Assembly: GCA_002633025.1 (NCBI GenBank)
Contig: NMRB01000055.1
Coordinates: 606,510 to 670,509 of the forward strand
Reading direction: 5' to 3'
DNA length: 64,000 bases
DNA from: Notospermus geniculatus
Taxonomy: Eukaryota; Nemertea; Pilidiophora; Heteronemertea; Lineidae
This document shows, piece by piece, positions 27,201 through 36,200 of the stretch. The stretch's first letter is position 1; each line of letters opens with the position of its first letter. Under the pieces are notes generated by a model, which was given only the letters and a program-made list of their open reading frames with translations, had not been told where the DNA came from and did not search any database. The position numbers and the translations under genes are program-made.

Positions 27201-30200
27201 CCTTTCGAAAGTCTTCAGAGGGTAATAACAATATACTCGCCCCAGGTCAAAATGCAAACGATGTACATCATTCACGTTTTGACCTGGGGCGAGGATGTTC
27301 TTATTACCCGCTGGAGACTTTCGAAAGGGACCTATCCAGTCACTAGTTCAGGAGTCATTGCACTTTTTGTGTTTTTGGTTTTAGCCACCTGGTGGCCAAG
27401 TCAAGAATCGAATCGGACTGAAACTTGGTGTCATAGGACATTATGACCTACAGGTATGTGTACCAAGTTTCAGATCAATAGCCCCAGCGGTTATGAAACG
27501 TGCCCTGCTAACAGACAACGACGACGACGGATAGTGCACCATCGTAAGAGCTCACCACAGGTGAGCTAAAAAGGAATGAAAACTGTGGTTCCAGCTTTTA
27601 TGCCAAAATTGGAGTGATAAGGAAACAATCACTTTTATGTGTAATACCCTGTTCACCATCCAAATTTGGGAAGACAAGAGTCCTATCCTATTTCATAGTC
27701 TAGGCTAAGCCCAGGGTATCTTCTCCCATGATATAAGAAATGCGAAAGAAAAGTGCCTTTTTTCATGGCTTTTGCTTTACCATGCTTTAGATAACATAGG
27801 CCTACTTGATAACAATACCGTTGCAGACTTTCACACGTATACAATGCCCGCCCATATAAGTTCAATTAATATCTCATCAACAACACATTATACCACTCAG
27901 CCATGCTATCATAGATTTGTATAACAGAATCATATAATATACATCAATCAATATCTACATGTACCACAGCCTTGTTATTTGCCATATGTATTACTGTTGG
28001 ATTTCTTACTTTTTCCACTCAGCATATCAAATTGCTGTTGCATTGCTCTTCACATTACTTTCAGCCAACAGAGAAACTTCTTGATGTTGTTCACAGTGCT
28101 CATCAGATGGTTACGAGGCATGGGAGTGGTTTTAGGGGAAGTGAGTTGATATTTTGAGACTAATTCTATTAAATTGATATGAGATATGGTGACAGGTTGA
28201 TCAGCAACAAGAAGATATGGTGAAACACAGTTGATCATTTATCACTGTCATGTACAAGTTATAAGTGGTAACACCCGTGTACAAGATATGGGGACACACT
28301 CGTTGATCAACTTTCACAAACAAGTTATAAGTAGTAACACCCGTCATGCCCGTAGGTCTGTACAAGATATGGTGACACAATTGATCAACTTTCACATACA
28401 AGTTATAAGTAGTAACACCCGTCATGCCCGTAGGTCTTTACAAGATATGGTGACACAATTGATCAACTTTCACATACAAGTTATAAGTGGTAACACCCAT
28501 AGATCTGTACAAGATACGGTGACACAGTTGATCAGCTGCTGAGCAACTGCCATGTGCAATTGATCAACTGTCCATAATAATAAAGTGTCATGTTTGTCAC
28601 CCATACCCACTGAGTTTTCAATACTGGTAGCAAGTTTACTGGAAAACTCTCATGGAGCATATTACATGTACTATCATAATGTGACCACATATCACTTCCA
28701 AAGATAGTTTGTTGACTGGACATTTCCAGGAGTCTGCTTAAGTTGATAAAAAAGGGGACATACCTGTTTTTCATTATCCTTGCCTTTCACTGAAGAAGGA
28801 GTGATGAGTCTCTCACAGTAACATCCCTCAAGCAACGCGACACCTGATGGTTTCGGAGTCGACTCATTTTCATAATAGAATAGACAATTCTGATAAAGGG
28901 CGAACCACCGCAGTTGCCACTTGCCAGTGTCCGTGCTTTTCTTGTACAGGTATCCATTGAGTGTGTTCTCCTGGCGAGCCTTTGCAGCCAGATGCAGAAG
29001 CTGGTTCTCATTCAGGCGAATAGCTTTTTGCATGGTTGCAAATCAACTCACAGCTGCAAAGGAAAACAATGAGATGAGAATCAGAGCAAGCAAACCTTTG
29101 ATATCTGCAAGCAAACATTTGATATCAGCAAGACAACCTTTGATATCTGCAAGCAAACCTTTGATATCTGCAAGCAAACCTTTGATATCTGCAAGCAAAC
29201 CTTTGACATCAGCAAGACAACCTTTTTGGAACTGCTGTTCAGAAGTAGACCTTGGAAAGTCCTGAACCAGGCAAGGACACGGAGCCTTGGAAGAAGAAAA
29301 CAGGACCCTCGACTTTTGGCATTTGCAAATCTTTATTCCAAGTAATCCAATTTATAGGCCCGAGAATAAAAGGGACCCAATACAAAACTGCTTAGTATCA
29401 TATATATAGTGTAAAAATGGTGGTTATTTTGCTCTCCAAGCTCCACCAATACAAATCCAGGCTGGGGTGATACAGCCACCAAAATCAGGACTGATACAGA
29501 TTTCAACTGTTGGACCCGTATCAGTCCAGCAAAATCAGGACCGATACGGATTTTGACTGTTGGATGCGTCACGGCACAACGACGCGATGTCGAATGACGT
29601 CACGACGTCGTACGTCATTGGATGTTTTTCGTAGGTGCCTTGAATATATGATACAAATATCATCATATGAGCTGAGCTGTATGAGTCCCTTGTATCATGG
29701 CCTTCGACCCCGTATCATCCCTCGGGCTCCGCCCTCGGGATGATACGGGGTCTGAGGCCATGATACCGGGACTGATACAGCTCAGCTCATATGATAACAT
29801 CTAAATATATTAGAAAGGTTTCATAATCAGGAAAAGAAGGCAAGCCTGGATGGGCATAACCTGACGACTTTAGGTATAGGCCTAGGAAGTTACACAACAT
29901 ACATGTAAGGGAACAAGTACACGTAGATCAAATTTTAAAAGAATTCTGTAGACCGTAAAGGAATGTGACCGTATTCCACAACAACTGCAAGCCAACCTTT
30001 GATATCTGCAAGTGAACCTTTGATATCTGCAAGCGAACCTTTGATATCTGCAGGCCAACCTCTGATATCTGCAAACGAACCTTTGATACCTGCAAGCCAA
30101 CCTTTGATATCTGCAAGCGAAGCTTTGATATCTGAAAGCCAACCTTTGATAACTGCAAGCCAACCTTTGATAACTGCAAGCCAACCTTTGATAACTGCAA

Positions 30201-33200
30201 GCCAATTTGATATCTGCAAGCCATCATTTGATATCTGCAGGCCAACCATTGATATCTGGTGGGCAACCGGTAGAATATTTCCCAATGTTGTTCAGATGAC
30301 ATTGTTAGTGGATCACCCTGTCCAGAAACATACCAACACAGGTGGTCAATATTTAATATTTACTAAAAAGGGTTGATGGTGATGGAATACCCAATGAAAG
30401 GGTTAATGACATTTAATCAATTATGCGTTGGATCCAATAACCATGCAGGGAAGTAGAGAAACACATATATATGGAGGCTACATACGTGTATGAAATGTAA
30501 ATAAGGGCACTGTGCCCCAGGCTAAGATGTAGAACACTGTTTGCATTTATATCAATGAATAGGCCTACTTGTCAAGGTTACTTGCATGTGATATTAACAA
30601 TTGCAATAACCAGCAACAGGAAAAGACGGAAAATTATTTAACTTGCCATTGTATTGTTGCATTTCAGTTGCAGAGCTGCAAAACCAAGCTGCTGTTAATC
30701 CATCTTTGGACACAGAATTCACCCTTGCCTAGATAAAAGGCCTGATCAAGTAACAACATTCATCCAACACCCAGCAAAATAGAGTAAGACAATTTCTGAG
30801 ACACGCTGTATGATGTATACCGGTAACTTCACCTGTCAGCTCACCCTTGGATAAACAGATCAGTGTTCCTCATAGTAGTGTGAATGTTAGCGCAAGTACC
30901 CAGACAATATTGTGCTACGTTATATTGCTACATTACCGGCAGATAATTGGCGATTGTTAGCTGGTCGATAAAGATAATAAGTAATGATTGTTGGGGCACA
31001 ACATCACAATATGACGGACTTGAGTCGGACATGAATAATCCACTTGAGACAGTTGATGGCATTGATTTATCATTCCTATGATATCATTAACTTCACTCAC
31101 TGATCCTTAAAGGTACATGATGAAAAGATCTAGTGAAATTAAAGGTGCATGCCAAAAATGGCGATACTTAAAGGTGAAGACAGAAAAGGTTTGGAGATAT
31201 CAAATGTGCACACTAAAAAGGTCTGGTGATATCAAATCTGCATACTGAAAAGGTCTGGTGATATCAAATGTGCACACTGAAAAGGTCTGTGATATCAAAG
31301 GTGCACACTGAAAAGGTCTGGCGATATTAAAGGTGCACACTGAAAAGGTCTGGTGATCAAAGGTGCACACTGAAAAGATCTGGTGATATCAAAGGTGTTC
31401 ACTGAAAAGTTCTGGTGATTTGAAAGGAGCACACTCAAGGTTTGCTGAAAAGGTCCAGTCTAGCCAAGCACACTGAAAAGGGTTCCTTAATGAAATTATC
31501 ATCATGAACTAGACATGGCAAGTGGCACTAACCAACATGGCAAGTGCAACTAACCACTAGGCCTAATGCCTCAATCATTTGGCCTCTTTTTTATTATAAT
31601 AGGCCTACAGCAGACCTTGGACAAACTGCCACAATTATTTCACCACCAAATACAATTCTAGCAGAGGATCCGGATGAATAAAACCCGGGGGGGTCACTCC
31701 CTGGCTCAACATAACCCCATGTGCGTTCCTAAAAAAGCGGGAATAGGGGGTGATTTCGCCGATTTTCGGCGGGCCCGCGCGATCACAGAGAGGCCCCTTA
31801 TTTCCCTATCATTCACGCAATAAGCCTATGGGCCAGCATATTTCTCCCACACAAGGCCCATCCTGAATTATAACTTTTCCCCTGCCCGCAACAAAAGGCA
31901 ATGTTCCGTCGCCAACAGCAGCGGGAGGTGGCTGACAGAGCGGGAAAAGCAGCGGGAAAGGCAGCGGGACTTGGCGCGCTGACTGTGTTCATCGTACGGG
32001 AGGGGGCGGGAGATATTCTTTCTGCCAGCTGGAGGGGGTGTGGATCATGAATTCAATGACCCCGCCAGAGGGGGCATTTTCAAAAAGCAAGGAACACACA
32101 TGGTGTATGGCCAGTGTGGGGAGTGACCCCCCCGGGGAATAAAAACAAAAGGTTTCTGTGTCAAATGATAAAAATAGCACATTGTGCCTCTTTTGCTCCA
32201 ACCGCTTCATAGGCCTACTGTACATCACTGCTGTCATCATATTCAGGTATAATGGTATAAACCCATTATAAACCTTATAAACCCATTTGTCCTCAAGACC
32301 ACACCAGGGACCACACACACACAGTTCGTCTTCACACCTAATTATATAACGAAGCACAGAAGCACCTACCGCAACCCAACAGGTAGTCAGTCACCTGGCG
32401 ATGGGAGAACCGAACGGTATTACCATCATCATTACACGGCGGCAAGCACGGCAGACGAGGCCGCGACATCGACATTAATCATTGGAAAAAATACACCAAA
32501 AGCAGCAAATCAACTCGTAATACGTACCTTATGAATGTTTCGTTTGTGTGTTACATCCCTGTATTTTTCCGTGCAAATAGATGCAAAACGAATCAGATAA
32601 ATCAAAATTTTATGATAAACATCAGAAATATAATCTAAACCAGTGTAATCCCACCCTAAGCACAACCAAAATACCAGTACCGTACATTATAGTTTACATA
32701 ATGTTGCTGTAGGTAATGTTAGGGTGGAATGCACAATTAACTGCAAATTCCATCATGTTACTGGCCAAATTCTTCACAGCGTTCACACTGTGGGACAAAT
32801 TCTCAATGGGTGTGGTACCACCTGTCAAATCAGGTCCAACATTTACTCAGCATGTGTCTGCAGAAATGCTGTAAGATGTGCAAAGCATCTACATCTCACA
32901 GGCCCTGATGTACCCCTACCAAGAACATGTCCATCACAGGCCCTTTGCACCCAGCACATTGGCTGCAGGACCTGATATACAAAAGTAGTTCTTAGATGGA
33001 GGTTATCCCTTCATCAGTGGAACAACAAGAATTTGCCCCACAGTGTTTTCAGAAGCTTTCAATCACACAACCATCACGGACAACCAACAAGACATACCGG
33101 TAGCCCCATTTTGATATTCTGCCGAGCATAAAGCAATAGCACTCCTCACTAATTACATCAAGTTAGACTTGTTTGAAATGCACAACCAACTTTGGTCAAA

Positions 33201-36200
33201 TGGGTTGTCTTTGGCCTAAAGCACAAAATAACAATAGTTTTAGGATATCTTCCATGTCAATTTCAACACATTTTCTGAACTATAAACAACAGTCAACTGA
33301 ACACACTGGAAGTGGAATGCTATTCCTTTATGAGTCTATCCATCCACAAAATCAAAGGCCAGCAAAATGGCATTCACAGCATTTTCACAAGTTTGAGCTG
33401 GGTTGCCTTGAAATCGAAATGATGACATAACTAACTTACCCAAAGCAGCTTTAATATAAACAAAGAGGGGGTAAAATATAGGGCAATGAGAAATCAGAGT
33501 AAGGGGAGATCCAGAAATAGTGGAAGGAATCATGAGGGGCTCAAAAGTTTTGGTGATATTTCATTCAAGAAATGCTATGCTTCAAGAAATAGCTGATAAA
33601 TAAAGTGGTATCCCTCAGCTGGATCTACAACTTGAACAAAATTGCAAATGAACATGAACGAAGTAACACTGAAGCTAACTTTCCAAACCAGTCAATTGTT
33701 TCAGTAGTAAGTAAATCACTTTCTTCAGCAACAGTGACTTTCTTCACCATCAGTCAGCCACTTTCTTCACCATCAGTGAGTCACTTTCTTCAGCATTAGT
33801 AAGTCACTTTCTTCACCATTAGCAAGTCATTTTCTTCACCGTCAATAAGTCACTTTCTTCACCATCAATAAGTCACTTTCTTCATCGTCACTGAGTCACT
33901 TTCTTCAGCATTAGTAAGTCACTTACTTCACCATTAGCAAGTCACTTTCTTCACCATTAACAAGTCATTTCTTCACCGTCAGTGAGTCACTTTCTTCACC
34001 ATCAGTGAGTCACTTTCTTCACCATCAGTGAATCAATTTCTTCACCATCAGTGAGTCACTTTCGTCACTGCCAATAAGTCACTTTCTTCACCATCAGTGA
34101 ATCGAATCACTTTCATCACCATCAGTGTGAGTAACTTTCACCATCAGTGAGTCACTTTTGTCACCATCAGTAAGTCACTTTCTTCACTATGAGTGAGTCA
34201 CTTTCTTCACCATGAGCAAGTCACTTTCTTCACCATCAGTAAATTATGTGTTTCAGTTTCTGTAAATCACTTCTTTGAGTACTAGTTGCTCACTTGTTTC
34301 AGAATTAGAAAGACATTTGTTTCAAGACAAGAAAGTGTATTGTCTCAGCAAAAGCAAGTCCAGCACATACTGTACGGCCTTATTGTACCAAACTCAGCTC
34401 CCATTGGACCCTGCCCTGACCTTATACACCACAGACCACCGTTATAACTACTCATAATATCATAACAATATGCCATAACTCATTATACACCAGAGATGAA
34501 CCCTGGTCACCCTCACATTGAACTCTTATGTCATCTTGATCGCATGACGCACAATAGGACAGAAAGGAACTTCTGAGAAATCGTGTCATGCTCTCTTCAG
34601 TTGTACGCAATTCAAAAAGAAAGACTTGGGAAGAGGGTTTTTGAGGAGTGGTATTGATGAAGTCAACAATATCATTGGCTTGCATTAGGTGACACAGCTA
34701 ACCACCCACTCTGAGAATATCAGAGGTTCTTTGCACCCTTCATCATCGCACACAATGTGGTGACGGAGGGGGGAGCACTAAGAACCACTGATTACACAGG
34801 ATAAACCATCAGCCCTACTAAAATCTCTCTTGGGCGCTCTAGTGTGTTTCTGGGTGTTCCAGGGTATCAGTGCTTCATGTAAGACATGTAAGACGGGCAC
34901 AATTACGCTCGTGCCCTTGCGCACCCGCAAAATTGCACCGAGGAGAGCTCAACTGACTGGGCACTCGGCATCCTTGAAGTTCAGGCGCGAGTGTGAACAG
35001 CTCTCCTTCACAAGAGTGAACAGCTCTCCTCGAGCCTTTGAGGAGCTCAACTGATTAAGCTCCTGCAGATTTCAAATGTGAAGCACTGGGGTATTCTTGG
35101 GTGCTCTGGGGTAGACTGTTCCAAAATACCCATTGACTAAAGGGTAAGGTGTTCTTGGGTATCTCTGGAGTACCCAGACACCCTAGAGATACCCTAGAAC
35201 ACCCTTCAGTCAATGGGTATTTTGGAACAGTCTACCCAAGAACACCCAAGAACACCCTAAAGCACCCAAGAGATTTTTTTTAGTAACGGTGCATTGTCAG
35301 GAGATGAAACAAGGCAGGGACATCCTTTTTCGCCTAGACCTCTAAAAGCCTTAAAACTCTGACGAGGCTTTTGCCAGAACTCATCCAGTAGGCCTATGAA
35401 GCCTTTCTCTACACAGTCATATGCAGTGTCAAAATCCAAATGCCATCAATGCTTGAGGCAAAAGTAATGTCATGTGTGAAAATGCAATAATCAATAAGAG
35501 AAGTATGTGACAGTATTGGGCCTCTACAGCTGTTAAAATCCAGTCTATCCTAACTTGGTGTATGGTGGCAGCCTCGCCAGAAAAGTCACAGGAACCGACG
35601 TAGTCCAATATCAGAAAATCAATACCACAAGGGGGCTTGATGGCCAGTTGGCATTTCAAACAGAAATATGGCTTCACACATTCAATTGACTTGCATAATG
35701 AAAAAAAAGCTGAGAGGCATGCGCAATTTGCTAAGTGAACACTTCCAGCTTTTGGTAGACACTTTACAAATGAAAGCCGGTACTCAAACTACCTCACAGC
35801 CTAAACACTGGGCTCAGAATTTGTAAACAGAGCACCTAAGTATGAAAATGTCAGTAACATCTCATTGAGCATCAAGGCAAAACCTGTGCTGTGAAAGAGA
35901 TTTGCCGTCCCATGAATCCAAANNNNNNNNNNNNNNNNNNNNNNNNNNNNNNNNNNNNNNNNNNNNNNNNNNNNNNNNNNNNNNNNNNNNNNNNNNNNNN
36001 NNNNNNNNNNNNNNNNNNNNNNNNNNNNNNNNNNNNNNNNNNNNNNNNNNNNNNNNNNNNNNNNNNNNNNNNNNNNNNNNNNNNNNNNNNNNNNNNNNNN
36101 NNNNNNNNNNNNNNNNNNNNNNNNNNNNNNNNNNNNNNNNNNNTGTTCACCATCCAAATTTGGGAAGACAAGAGTCCTATCCTATTTCATAGTCTAGGCT

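Larger units (their letters stand above)
24022..33432. repeat. Large direct duplication, block A (9.4 kb)
   Basis: Block A runs from aacttacccaaagcagcttt to gatgacataacta and is followed without a break by block B (33,433-44,420), which has the same order of unique segments, minisatellites and Ras-GRF exon 1. The blocks differ by substitutions every few tens of bases, minisatellite length, and several clean insertions. It is either a young tandem duplication or two haplotypes laid end to end. Confidence 0.95.

Noticed and set aside
29999-30376. Open frame of 125 codons made of ISASEPL-like heptads, and its counterparts on the other strand and in block B
   Set aside because: It is a by-product of the 21-bp minisatellite: open in several frames and both strands, and the frame is not kept between blocks.
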